A stretch of 64,000 nt of DNA from Bacteroidetes bacterium GWF2_33_38. GTDB lineage: Bacteria > Bacteroidota > Bacteroidia > Bacteroidales > GWF2-33-38. Shown here in pieces: positions 1 through 7,570 of the stretch; the stretch's first letter is position 1; every line of letters begins with the position of its first letter. Made by a program: the position numbers and the translations under genes. The notes below the pieces were generated by a model, which was given only the letters and a program-made list of their open reading frames with translations, had not been told where the DNA came from and made no database searches. Where the stretch lies: the NCBI GenBank assembly GCA_001769505.1, contig MEOF01000027.1:1-64000 (forward strand). The letters are read 5' to 3'.

Positions 1-469
1 TATTGTTATTAGTAAATGTATATGTTGCAGAGCTATTATTAAATTGAGAATTATTCAATTCTACATCTCCCGTACATTGAACATTCATAGTTGTGTTTAC
101 CGTACTATTTGTAATACTTAAATTTGTCCCTGTAAATGAAATTCCCCCTGTATTTCCAATATCGCCAATTGTGCTTCCAGTTATGGTTCCGTTTCCTATA
201 ACAGTTAAAGTATAGGCTCCAGTTATAATGGCTCCATTGGTCATAGTTAGATTAACTACCGATTGATTGCTAGTCAAGGCTAATGGGTTTGAAGTTGCAG
301 GAACGATAATATTATCTATTGAAGAGGGAATACCAGTAGGATTCCAGTTTGAAGCAGTATTCCATTCGGAACTATTTGTTCCTTTCCATGTATAATTTGT
401 TTGAGCATTAATATTGATAAACATCAATATTAATATTGCCAGAGTTAAAAAAGTTTTTTGTTTTTGCAT
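1..469 (-). CDS. Secreted surface protein, N-terminal part (truncated by window edge)
   Basis: The gene reads leftward from an ATG at 467-469 and stays open to base 1, so about 156 N-terminal residues are visible and the C-terminus is missing. It begins with a signal peptide (MQKQKTFLTLAILILMFINI followed by NAQ), then Asn/Thr/Ser/Gly-rich sequence with strand-turn periodicity such as WKGTNSSEWNTASNWNPTGIP. That pattern is common in Bacteroidetes extracellular beta-helix or adhesin-like proteins exported by type IX secretion. The C-terminal sorting domain expected for such a protein lies outside the window. It is probably the host gene bordering the left side of the inserted element. The exact function is unknown. 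Confidence 0.75.
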   Translation of the reverse strand, partial: MQKQKTFLTLAILILMFININAQTNYTWKGTNSSEWNTASNWNPTGIPSSIDNIIVPATSNPLALTSNQSVVNLTMTNGAIITGAYTLTVIGNGTITGSTIGDIGNTGGISFTGTNLSITNSTVNTTMNVQCTGDVELNNSQFNNSSATYTFTNNN

Positions 470-779
470 AGTTATTATTTAGCTAGATAATAAATCAAAA
501 CATTATTATACGAAGTTATTTTAAAAATGTTTTTGAGTTAAATTTTTCATAATGATTTTTTTAGGTATTATACCTGAAAATAATAGGTATTATGCCTGAT
601 TTTTAGCTATATTGCATTTGATGTGCTGTAAAACATACACGCTCTGATTGTATTACTATATCTGCGATACATCGCATTATTATGAATAAATCCATCATGT
701 TTTTAACTATTTTCATACATTAGATAAAATTTATGTATCCGTTGAAACATAAGGGATTTCTGACATAATTATTTATCAC
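470..779. other. Intergenic region upstream of the surface protein gene
   Basis: No coding sequence is supported here. It is AT-rich and contains the paired palindromes described separately at 563-597. It is the promoter region of the leftward surface protein gene. Because it sits between a host-like gene and the virus-like block, it may also contain the left junction of the element, but I see no clear attachment repeat. Confidence 0.5.
563..597. promoter_or_regulatory. Pair of 13-bp palindromes, candidate operator
   Basis: AGGTATTATACCT (563-575) and AGGTATTATGCCT (585-597) are near-identical palindromes whose starts are 22 bp apart, i.e. two helical turns. Both are followed by GA. They lie about 95-130 bp upstream of the start codon of the leftward surface gene. 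The arrangement suits a dimeric activator or repressor bound twice on one face of the helix. The regulator cannot be named. Confidence 0.45.
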
Positions 780-1067
780 TTATTGATTAACAGTGTTTTC
801 TGGAGATATCCATTTAACATGAGGATATTCCAAATCCAGCCATTTTACAGCTGGTTTTCTGTGAATAATTTCATTCAGATACTCTTTATTATCATATATT
901 ATTTCCTGAACTCTACATTTTGAAAGATAGAATTCTTTATGAATCAGTTCTAATGACTTATCCTTAACCATATTCTGCATTTTATGGTAATAATAAAACC
1001 TATACAAAATTGCTTTATTTCTCGCCAAATTTAGTTCGTAGTCTCTTCCTTTAATTTTTGTTTTCAT
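780..1067 (-). CDS. Small putative DNA-binding protein
   Basis: A 95-residue basic protein starting at an ATG (1065-1067). Its middle part (about residues 18-65) is predicted helical, with a helix-turn-helix-like run around EFYLSKCRVQEIIYDNKEYL. It is transcribed away from the 10-bp repeat array at 1407-1580 and is the only leftward gene near the left end of the virus-like block. A role as a regulator or as the protein binding the array is inference. I recognise no named family. The gene could belong to the element or to the host. Confidence 0.5.
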   Translation of the reverse strand: MKTKIKGRDYELNLARNKAILYRFYYYHKMQNMVKDKSLELIHKEFYLSKCRVQEIIYDNKEYLNEIIHRKPAVKWLDLEYPHVKWISPENTVNQ

Positions 1068-1406
1068 AGTTGTACATATTAAATTAATCTTTAATCTTTA
1101 TAACCTTTTTGGATAATTCATATACATATATTCTCTCAAGTCCCAAAACATTACCCCAAACAACATATGTTAAAAAAACACATTGCTTATAATCGTCTGA
1201 TAATCTGTCGTAAAAATTTGTTTATATATAAATTCAAAACATCCTTTATCTGTTAATTGCCAAAACAGAAAAAGGTAACCCCCTTTTAAGTATGCTATAA
1301 AACACATTGTATACATATAGCACAAAATCAGGCAATTAAAATCAAGGAATAATAATTATAGTTGAAAAAGCAGAGAGTCAAAGCAAATTGGGGTCGTATA
1401 AAGAAA
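1068..1406. other. Non-coding region left of the decamer array
   Basis: No gene is supported. A loose inverted repeat, TGCTATA at about 1294-1300 and TATAGCA at about 1316-1322, flanks a short AT-rich core. It could be a recombination or regulatory site, but this is weak. The segment separates the leftward 95-residue gene from the decamer array and could contain an origin or promoter for that gene. Confidence 0.35.
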
Positions 1407-1580
1407 ACTACCTAATCCTACCAAAAACTACATGAAAGTACATAAAACTACATTTTGCTACATAATACTACATTGAAATACCAAACCGAGCATGACGATA
1501 CATAACCGAGCATAAAACTTCCCGATGCTACCAAATTTGACATTGTTTGGTAAAACGCTACATAATCGAGCATAAACCGA
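1407..1580. repeat. Array of about 17 direct repeats in exact 10-bp register
   Basis: Seventeen consecutive 10-bp units (1411-1580) follow the consensus CATAAAACTA, with common variants CCNNNNNCTA, CATNANCGAG and CATGAAAGTA. The TAC-A/C or GAGCAT junction recurs every 10 bp with no insertion or deletion; units 14 and 15 (1541-1560) are degenerate. A 10-bp period places every copy on nearly the same face of the helix. Iteron-type plasmid origins and ParR-type centromeres (parC of plasmid R1 has 11-bp direct repeats) look like this, and so do some operators. It lies just upstream of the first rightward gene of the element. Confidence 0.85.
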
Positions 1581-1628
1581 AAAGTGAGTTATTTGCCCGC
1601 TGCATCTTTGTCCTGTAAAATTATTTAT

Positions 1629-2045
1629 ATGAACAGGACATCTAAAAAACAAGCAAAAATTATCGTTCATCCGGCAAGTATCCGATTGATGACCGATGCC
1701 ACATGGGAGTATGCCCATAAAATATTATGGAATAACCATCCATTTACAAAAAAAGAAACAGAACAAGCAAAAGCACTTATTCAGGAGTATTATGAATCCA
1801 TTCCATCCGAAAAATTCGCAGCAGGAATCCACCGCTATTTTTCCGGATACTGCATCAGAATACTTATGGCAAGAAACTACGTACTCCGCAGACCACAGCG
1901 ATACATACCACATCCATGCATTTGGATAGACAAACGCAATCCTAAAGGATTTGCAGGAACAAAAGCATGGTACGATGCATTTATTCAGGAGCAGCACTAC
2001 GTAAATCAGCGATTCCGTCCCCAATCTTTTTCAAAAACAGCATAA
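1629..2045 (+). CDS. Unknown basic protein, first gene of the element
   Basis: The start at ATG 1629 is chosen because an upstream in-frame alternative at 1584 would run into the repeat and promoter area. The product has 138 residues, is basic, and is mixed helical with aromatic-rich segments (KAWYDAFIQEQHYVNQRF near the C-terminus). I recognise no family. A possible promoter element CATCTTTG (1603-1610), one base off the Bacteroidetes TAnnTTTG hexamer region, lies between the decamer array and the start. Its position right behind the array makes it a candidate binding partner or replication/partition protein, by inference only. Confidence 0.65.
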   Translation: MNRTSKKQAKIIVHPASIRLMTDATWEYAHKILWNNHPFTKKETEQAKALIQEYYESIPSEKFAAGIHRYFSGYCIRILMARNYVLRRPQRYIPHPCIWIDKRNPKGFAGTKAWYDAFIQEQHYVNQRFRPQSFSKTA

Positions 2046-2050
2046 AAAAA

Positions 2051-2272
2051 ATGAAAGAAGAACTGCAAATCATTCCCTGCTATGTGAAAGTCAAGCCATA
2101 TACACTGGCAGAGTTGAGCAGGATATACGAGATAGATAAAAGAACATTTCGGGCATGGATGAAGCCATTTGCAGATAAAATAGGCAAACGGGGAGGCAGA
2201 TTTTATAATGTGAAACAAGTACGCATCATTTTTAGAGAATTAGGATTGCCAGCCTTACTAAATGCAGCATAA
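2051..2272 (+). CDS. Small helix-turn-helix protein
   Basis: A 73-residue protein starting at ATG 2051, five bases after the previous stop. Residues about 16-60 contain YTLAELSRIYEIDKRTFRAW, a winged-helix/MerR- or Xis-like helix-turn-helix that reads as: tail, helix, turn at YEID, recognition helix KRTFRAWMKPF. Small proteins of this design are typical transcription regulators or excisionases in mobile elements. Here it is co-directional with the structural genes, so it could control them or the divergent leftward gene. The exact class is uncertain. Confidence 0.65.
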   Translation: MKEELQIIPCYVKVKPYTLAELSRIYEIDKRTFRAWMKPFADKIGKRGGRFYNVKQVRIIFRELGLPALLNAA

Positions 2273-2312
2273 AAAACAAAAAATAGTAACAATCAAAAAA
2301 AAAAAAAAAAGC

Positions 2313-2537
2313 ATGAACACAAAATTTTTTAACAGCAATGGCGACCCGATAGTCCAACTTTTTTTGCCAAGCACCATTTTGCTTGCCAACATAGATTATT
2401 CCGGACTGTTGGACTATAGCCTCAAGGCAGTATTAGGAGGAGTAATATGGCTTGTCTTCAAGTTCACCTCCGATTATTTGGACAGAAAAAATATTCAGAA
2501 AATCAAAAAAAACAACAAGCAGCAAAACAATGGCTAA
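2313..2537 (+). CDS. Small single-membrane-segment protein behind an A16 run
   Basis: The 74-residue product from ATG 2313 has one hydrophobic segment (about residues 15-55, including LPSTILLANI and AVLGGVIWLVFKF) and a basic Lys/Gln/Asn-rich tail. A run of 16 A residues (2295-2310) precedes the start. An alternative start at 2262 would translate the run as lysines, but it would overlap the upstream stop region and gives no obvious signal. The 3' end overlaps the next gene by 8 bases, suggesting translational coupling. It is probably a small virion or host-membrane protein. Confidence 0.55.
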   Translation: MNTKFFNSNGDPIVQLFLPSTILLANIDYSGLLDYSLKAVLGGVIWLVFKFTSDYLDRKNIQKIKKNNKQQNNG

Positions 2538-3012
2538 CCTGAAGAAAATATTGTTAGGACTTGGTATAACTGGAGGCTTGGTTGCAGGAATCAGCTATTT
2601 AGCGAGGTTACGCAAGACAAGTTCCGAACTCGAAAGTGAAACCACCGTTAACGTGCAAAAACTCGATTTGACAGGACTTTCGCTGCGAGTGGACTCCTTG
2701 CTTAAAAATCCAACCAAAACCGCTTTGACAATGAAATTTCCATATGTGAAACTCATTTACAAAGACGCAACCCTTGCCAGTTCACAGGTAGTAAATGAAA
2801 ACATCGAAGTTCCTGCATTTGGGGAAGCAAGAATTGAAAAAATCATGATACAGATTCCGGTGATGGGCTTGTTTTCACTTGGCGGAGATTTAATCAAATC
2901 ACTCAAATCCGGCGAACCAGTCAAAATACAGGCAAAAACCATCACCACCATTGACCTTGGATGGAAACAACTCCCTTATGAAAAAACCGATGAAATCAAC
3001 CTAAAAGTCTGA
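2530..3012 (+). CDS. LEA14-like (LEA type 2) membrane-anchored protein
   Basis: 160 residues from ATG 2530. An N-terminal membrane segment (ILLGLGITGGLVAGISYLA, about residues 7-25) is followed by an all-beta region with alternating hydrophobic strands, including LDLTGLSLRVDSLLKNPTKT and FGEARIEKIMIQIPV. This strand plus N-P-T pattern resembles the Ig-like LEA14/WHy fold found in plant LEA proteins and many bacterial lipoproteins. In this setting it could be a membrane-anchored virion or envelope protein. The family call rests on pattern only. Confidence 0.55.
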   Translation: MANLKKILLGLGITGGLVAGISYLARLRKTSSELESETTVNVQKLDLTGLSLRVDSLLKNPTKTALTMKFPYVKLIYKDATLASSQVVNENIEVPAFGEARIEKIMIQIPVMGLFSLGGDLIKSLKSGEPVKIQAKTITTIDLGWKQLPYEKTDEINLKV

Positions 3013-3015
3013 AAT

Positions 3016-4767
3016 ATGGAAGCAAAAAATTACAGACATATAGCCGATGGAAAAGCTTACAACAGCCTTTTTCCTGAAATCACGAACAGCGATAAAACCA
3101 TCAAAAGAGGTGCAGTTGTCGAAGATACCGTGCAGTTTATTCCAAAAGTGGTAAATGAAACCTTGCACCACACTAAAAAAATAGCACGAAAACTCGATAC
3201 AGGAAACACCTACAGTACCTGCCGAAACATTTGGAACTTTGTTTACAATCATATCCGCTACACCAAAGATAAAGAAGGATTTGAACAAATCCGAAGTCCC
3301 GGAAGAACATGGCACGACCGCCACAGGGGCGTAGATTGCGACTGCTACACGGTATTTATCAGTTCCATACTTACGAATTTAAAAATTCCGCATAAACTGC
3401 GAATCACCAAGTACGGAGGAGATAATTTCCAGCATATCTACCCGATAGTCCCCGAAGGCAAAAGCCACATCACTGTCGATTGCGTGGTAAACGAATTCAA
3501 TTATGAAGAACCATACTCAGAAAAAAAAGATACAACAATGGATTTACAATATTTAAACGGAATAGACAACATGGACTACGACGACCTTACCGGAGGCGAT
3601 GGGTTCGGAAAGTTGTTCAAGAAGAAACCAAAAACCGGAGCAGAAGGAGAAAAGAAAAAAGGAGGCAAACTCAAAGAGCTACTTCACAAAGGACTGCATA
3701 TAACCAACAAACTGAACCCCGGAACCGCATTATTGCGAAACGGAGTATTGGCAGCCATGAAACTCAACCTCTTTAAAATCGGACAACGACTCAAATGGTC
3801 ATACCTGAGTGAATCCGCAGCCAAAAGCAAAGGGATTGATATGGCAAGATGGCAACGACTTGTCAAGGTACGAGAAAAGTTAGAAAAAATCTTCTACGAT
3901 GCTGGAGGCAAGCCCGAGAATATGAAAAAAGCTGTACTCAAAGGCAAGGGCAACAAAAACAATGAAGTATCCGGATTAGGATATGCACCATCAGCCGAAA
4001 CATTCTACATGAACACAGCCACACCATTACGAAAAGTACTTGGCGAAGACATTTGGCAAGAAGAAAATGTCAACGGATTAGAAGGTTTGGAAGGCGTTGC
4101 AGGAATCGGAGCATTGGGAGAAGTAGCCACCGCAGCAGCCATAGCAGCAGCAACCAGTGTGCTGGCAGCCATCGGCGGACTTTTGAAAAGCATCGGAAAT
4201 ATTTTCCCGAAAAAAGAAAAAGGCTCGGATGATTTTGAGAATACCGAAACCGAAGACAATGCAGCCCAACAAGCAGCAGCAGAAGACGGACAATTGCCAG
4301 CATTACCAGCCATCATGCAAAAAAATGCAAGTCTTCCGGCAAGCAGAGACGATGGAGAAGATTCAAAAGTTACCGAAGACATTGCTACAGACAACAGCGA
4401 TACCAGTTCCGATTCAGGAAGTGACAGCGGAGACTCATCAGATACAGGAGAGAAACAAGGCTTTTGGGCAAAAAACAAGAAATGGTTAAAGCCCACCATG
4501 TTTGGAGTCGGAGGATTAGGATTGTTATTCGCAGGATACAAATTGCTTGGAGGAAAGAAAAAAGTAGTAGCACGAACATCAAATGGAGAAGTATCAGGTC
4601 TTAACGGAGTCAAAAGACGCAAGAAAAGAACTACAAAGAATACCGCCTCTGCCAGCCTTGACAAGAAGAAATCGATAGCACAAAAGAAAACTTCAACAAG
4701 TAGGAGAAAAAGAAGAGGAAAACGCAACAATTCCGATAGTAAAAAGCAAGCCGTAGCCCTGTTATAA
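3016..4767 (+). CDS. Transglutaminase-like protein with membrane segment and basic tail
   Basis: 583 residues. The N-terminal domain (about 60-185) has a transglutaminase/protease-like triad: C108 or C110 in GVDCDCYTVF, H140 in NFQHIY, and D155 in ITVDCV. The middle holds a basic linker and a helical region. An Ala/Gly-rich hydrophobic stretch follows (about 355-395), then a Ser/Asp-rich acidic segment (about 400-475), a membrane segment (about 490-512, TMFGVGGLGLLFAGYKLL) and a highly basic Lys/Arg/Ser tail to the end. A membrane protein with a tail suited to nucleic acid binding fits an internal virion membrane protein linking genome and membrane. The enzyme may act on peptide crosslinks or in capsid maturation. 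The function is inferred. Confidence 0.7.
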   Translation: MEAKNYRHIADGKAYNSLFPEITNSDKTIKRGAVVEDTVQFIPKVVNETLHHTKKIARKLDTGNTYSTCRNIWNFVYNHIRYTKDKEGFEQIRSPGRTWHDRHRGVDCDCYTVFISSILTNLKIPHKLRITKYGGDNFQHIYPIVPEGKSHITVDCVVNEFNYEEPYSEKKDTTMDLQYLNGIDNMDYDDLTGGDGFGKLFKKKPKTGAEGEKKKGGKLKELLHKGLHITNKLNPGTALLRNGVLAAMKLNLFKIGQRLKWSYLSESAAKSKGIDMARWQRLVKVREKLEKIFYDAGGKPENMKKAVLKGKGNKNNEVSGLGYAPSAETFYMNTATPLRKVLGEDIWQEENVNGLEGLEGVAGIGALGEVATAAAIAAATSVLAAIGGLLKSIGNIFPKKEKGSDDFENTETEDNAAQQAAAEDGQLPALPAIMQKNASLPASRDDGEDSKVTEDIATDNSDTSSDSGSDSGDSSDTGEKQGFWAKNKKWLKPTMFGVGGLGLLFAGYKLLGGKKKVVARTSNGEVSGLNGVKRRKKRTTKNTASASLDKKKSIAQKKTSTSRRKRRGKRNNSDSKKQAVALL

Positions 4768-4809
4768 CATCAACTCACAATTAATAATTAACAATTAATA
4801 ATTAAAAAA

Positions 4810-5427
4810 ATGGCAAAGAGAAAAAAGAATTACAACAGAAATTCCCGAAGGAAAAGTGTTCTTTCAGGAATCACCCAAACGCTGGATACCAAAGGCAATC
4901 TAAAGAACACTGCCATCGAAACAATAAAAGACCTTGTGGCAGGAGTAGTTGCAGGAGGAGTCGCCGGAGCAGCCATCGGAAGGTCGTCATTAGTAGTTGG
5001 AACGGTGGTAACAGGAATCGGTCACTACACAAAAAGCCGTTTGGCATCAGTATTCGGATTAGGAATGATGGCATCCAACGGATTTCAGAAAACAGGAGCA
5101 GAAGTTAGTGGAACAGGAAAAGCAGGAGTTCTTGCAGGAATTAAAGAAAGACTTGCAACCTATAAAGAAAGCTTTATGCAGAAACTTTTCCTTGATATGT
5201 TACTGAAAAAGAAAGAAGGTAGCACTACAAGTGAAGGCACATCCGGCATGGGAGCTGTGAAGTACTTCTTGTATCCCGGCAACAAGAGCAAAGAACTTGA
5301 TATGAGCGAACTTGACCGAATTGAAAAAGCAGTAGCCGAAAGTGGGAAACAATTCACACAAGAACAACAGACAGCAGGATTGGATGGAACTGACGGACTG
5401 CTTGACCCGGAAGAGAAGATTTTTTAG
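4810..5427 (+). CDS. Basic, glycine/alanine-rich membrane protein
   Basis: 205 residues. It begins with a strongly basic segment (MAKRKKNYNRNSRRK), followed by a long Gly/Ala/Val hydrophobic region (about 38-75) that could span or insert into a membrane, and then a soluble helical C-terminus. The layout resembles small membrane-associated virion proteins of tailless phages, and it mirrors the basic tail plus glycine-rich membrane segment of the preceding gene product. The start ATG at 4810 follows an ATTAATAATTAACAATTAA-type spacer. No named family is recognised. Confidence 0.55.
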   Translation: MAKRKKNYNRNSRRKSVLSGITQTLDTKGNLKNTAIETIKDLVAGVVAGGVAGAAIGRSSLVVGTVVTGIGHYTKSRLASVFGLGMMASNGFQKTGAEVSGTGKAGVLAGIKERLATYKESFMQKLFLDMLLKKKEGSTTSEGTSGMGAVKYFLYPGNKSKELDMSELDRIEKAVAESGKQFTQEQQTAGLDGTDGLLDPEEKIF

Positions 5428-5575
5428 AAGATAGAAATTGGAAGTTAGAATGGAGAATACAGAAGTCAGAATATCCAACATCCAATTTCCAATCTCCAAC
5501 TTCAAAAATCATTAACCATTAACCATTAACCATTTACAATTAACAAAAAGTATTAATCACTTAAATCAAAAACAA
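5428..5575. repeat. Intergenic hairpin spacer, copy A
   Basis: A purine-rich arm (GAAATTGGAAGTTAGAATGG), a short GAATACAGAAG core and a complementary pyrimidine-rich arm (ATCCAACATCCAATTTCC) form a long imperfect hairpin. Three ATTAACC copies (5511-5535) follow. A related spacer occurs at 11251-11355. It may be a terminator or RNA-stability element ahead of the candidate capsid gene, which starts at 5576. Confidence 0.6.
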
Positions 5576-6313
5576 ATGTTAGGACAAATTTTAGGAATGG
5601 AAGCCCTTGACGAGTATAACAATGCAGGAGCATTATTGGGCTTGGACAATGACAGCGACGAATTAGTAGGCGAAGTAATGGGAGCCTTACGCAGAATGAA
5701 TCCCATACAAAGAGCAAAAGCAGTAAATAAAATCACAGCACCACCGACACCGAGCAAAGGCAGTCGTGCAGAAATGGAGAAACATTTTCCTGAACTACCC
5801 GATCACATCAAAGACGGTTTGAAAAAAGGAGAATTGCGATTGGCAGATACCATTATCTACTCCATTAAGCCAGTGAGTTCAAAAACCATCAAGATGTTCG
5901 AAACACAGGACGATAAAGAAATCGGACTACGCAATGTATCGAATGCCAAGTTGCCAAAAAATCAGAGTTTGCTTGTAAGCGGAATCATTCTGCTTGCCGG
6001 AGTATCAGCAGATGCCAGCAAAGACAAGATTATGTCCACCAAGTTTGAATTATTGGAAGAATTTCCAGCAGTGATGAACGGAGAGTTTTCGTTGAAATGC
6101 AATAAAAGACAAATCGTTCCCGAAACCGCAAACAGAGTATTTGCAACAAAAAATTTCAGTTTGGTACAGGCAGGATATTTCAAGTTGGCAAATCCGAGAT
6201 TGATTTCCGATGATGTGTTGATTGAAATGACCATTGAATTAGGAACAATGGATGGAATCGCAAACAACACCTACATATGGGCTGGATTACACGGAACCGT
6301 AACCACTCCATAA
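5576..6313 (+). CDS. Candidate major capsid/structural protein
   Basis: 245 residues. About 80 N-terminal residues are helical. Residues about 90-245 are strand-rich with short polar loops (LADTIIYSIKPVSSKTIKMF, NQSLLVSGIILLAG, VLIEMTIELGTMDG), a size that suits a single jelly-roll-like domain. The gene has its own spacer upstream and a strong terminator directly downstream (6328-6358), as expected for a highly expressed structural protein, and lies at the head of a cluster of small beta-rich genes. The capsid assignment is inference from position, size and expression signals. A double jelly roll would normally need a longer strand region. It could instead be another virion or surface protein. 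Confidence 0.5.
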   Translation: MLGQILGMEALDEYNNAGALLGLDNDSDELVGEVMGALRRMNPIQRAKAVNKITAPPTPSKGSRAEMEKHFPELPDHIKDGLKKGELRLADTIIYSIKPVSSKTIKMFETQDDKEIGLRNVSNAKLPKNQSLLVSGIILLAGVSADASKDKIMSTKFELLEEFPAVMNGEFSLKCNKRQIVPETANRVFATKNFSLVQAGYFKLANPRLISDDVLIEMTIELGTMDGIANNTYIWAGLHGTVTTP

Positions 6314-6327
6314 CAAAAGCAAAAATC

Positions 6328-6358
6328 GAAGGGCAGGTTCGCCTGTCCCTTCTTTTTT
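6328..6358 (+). terminator. Rho-independent terminator after the candidate capsid gene
   Basis: GAAGGGCAGG pairs with CCTGTCCCTTC across a TTCG tetraloop with one bulged base, followed by a T-run. It lies 15 bases after the stop codon at 6311-6313. It would separate a short abundant transcript from the downstream cluster. Confidence 0.85.
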
Positions 6359-6390
6359 CATTAACCATTAATCATTAACCATTGATAATT

Positions 6391-6774
6391 ATGTTAAAGC
6401 CTGTAAAAAAACGATTTGACCTGAATGTAACCGAAGCCGGAAGAAGCGTATCACAAACCTTCGAATTAGACAAAACCATTGTTTCGGTAAAAGGATTATT
6501 GTTGACTTCCGATATGGATGATTTACTGTATTACAGAGGCAGTCAGCGAATCGAAATCAATAAAAGCGAACTGTTTCCTGAAAACTACGAAAGCAAGCTG
6601 CTGATGTCAGGAATCAATGTCGCACCAAAAACCCGATACTATGACCTTGGAGGCGTTAATCCGGGCAACGGACAAGTACGCATTGAATACAAAGACAACG
6701 AAAGCCCAAAAGCAGGATTTCGACCTTACAGAGTATCCCTTTATCTCGAATGTGAAATGGATGATGCCAAATGA
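6391..6774 (+). CDS. Small beta-rich putative structural protein
   Basis: 127 residues from ATG 6391, which follows an ATTAACC-type spacer. The sequence alternates strands and loops throughout (FELDKTIVSVKGLLLTS, GQVRIEYKDNESP, PYRVSLYLECEMDD), a size compatible with one jelly-roll or Ig-like domain. It is the first of three consecutive beta-rich genes that touch or overlap (ATGA overlap with the next). It may be a second capsid or vertex protein, as in viruses with two single-jelly-roll capsid proteins. The role is inferred. Confidence 0.5.
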   Translation: MLKPVKKRFDLNVTEAGRSVSQTFELDKTIVSVKGLLLTSDMDDLLYYRGSQRIEINKSELFPENYESKLLMSGINVAPKTRYYDLGGVNPGNGQVRIEYKDNESPKAGFRPYRVSLYLECEMDDAK

Positions 6775-7241
6775 AAGAAACAGCCATCATAACAATTCTG
6801 AACATTAGCAGAGCTTATGAAATCCGACATTTTCAAGTGCGGATTCCACGAGATACGCAAAGCATCTGTGCAATAGAACTAACGGTTCGTGCAAATGGCA
6901 AGAGCCTCGGAAAAGTAGCACCTGTGGAAAACATTCTTAATTATCAACGAAATCCACTCTTTGGCGACCTGATGCTATTCAGTTGCGAAGAAGGAAATTG
7001 CTTTTATACCGGAGAGCTTCACGAAAGCGATAACAACAGCCTGATGTTCGACTTCAGCAAATTCGAAAAAGACGAGTTTGCTGAATGGACACACGGAGCC
7101 AAACAAGAAGCAGAAGAAGTAACAGTGGATGGGGACACCACTGTTGTGATGGGAGTTTATCGTGATAAAACAGGAAAAGCAATCACCGAAATAAGAGGAT
7201 ATGAAATCAAAGTAATTATTTGGATTAAAACAAAAGACTGA
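6771..7241 (+). CDS. Small beta-rich putative structural protein
   Basis: 156 residues, starting inside the previous stop codon (ATGA at 6771-6774), so probably translationally coupled. It is strand-rich (ITILNISRAYEIRHFQVRIP, ICAIELTVRANGK), with an acidic middle (FDFSKFEKDEFAEW) and a C-terminal strand pair. It has no signal peptide or membrane segment. It is grouped with its neighbours as a likely virion component. I do not recognise the family. Confidence 0.5.
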   Translation: MKETAIITILNISRAYEIRHFQVRIPRDTQSICAIELTVRANGKSLGKVAPVENILNYQRNPLFGDLMLFSCEEGNCFYTGELHESDNNSLMFDFSKFEKDEFAEWTHGAKQEAEEVTVDGDTTVVMGVYRDKTGKAITEIRGYEIKVIIWIKTKD

Positions 7242-7242
7242 T

Positions 7243-7569
7243 ATGACCATAGAACTTGCATTAGAATACATTCCACGCAGAATGGAAGAGTTAGGCTTCG
7301 GAAATCGCTACACATTGCGATTCCGTCATCTTGTGCTGCAACCATCAGATAAATTAACCATAGATGCACAAAGCCAGTTTTTTATTTTGGTGGATCAAAT
7401 ATCCGGCATCAGTGTCGAATCGCAGACAGGATTGTTCGATTTGAGTTCTTCATCTGCAAATGAAATGCAATACGAACATCAGGGCATCATCAACATTCGG
7501 AATATGAACGGAAGAACAACTCACATACGCTTTATACAAGTAATTATCAAACACGAAAAAACAACTTGA
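7243..7569 (+). CDS. Small beta-rich putative structural protein
   Basis: 108 residues beginning one base after the preceding stop. A short N-terminal helix (ALEYIPRRMEELGF) is followed by strands (YTLRFRHLVLQPSDKLTID, FFILVDQISGISVESQTG) and a final strand TTHIRFIQVIIKHEK. Its compact size suggests a minor capsid, spike-base or connector-like protein. The next gene starts one base after its stop, so 6391-8365 reads as one translation unit. Confidence 0.5.
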   Translation: MTIELALEYIPRRMEELGFGNRYTLRFRHLVLQPSDKLTIDAQSQFFILVDQISGISVESQTGLFDLSSSSANEMQYEHQGIINIRNMNGRTTHIRFIQVIIKHEKTT

Positions 7570-7570
7570 T

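Noticed and set aside
507-519. TATACGAAGTTAT, identical to one arm of loxP
   Set aside because: The second arm is missing, no Cre-like gene is present, and a single 13-base match is likely chance in an AT-rich region.
1293-1323. TGCTATA/TATAGCA inverted repeat as an integration site (dif-like)
   Set aside because: Only seven bases per arm, no match at the right edge, and I cannot identify a Bacteroidetes dif consensus from memory well enough to compare.
1458-1718. Leftward open frame across the decamer array
   Set aside because: It is read through the repeat array and overlaps the first rightward gene; it has no promoter or family signal and is a shadow of the repeat.
4005-4730. Long leftward open frame within the transglutaminase-like gene
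   Set aside because: It is antisense to a gene with clear domains. Its composition (Pro/Ser/Phe-rich) is what the complement of Gly/Lys-rich coding sequence gives.
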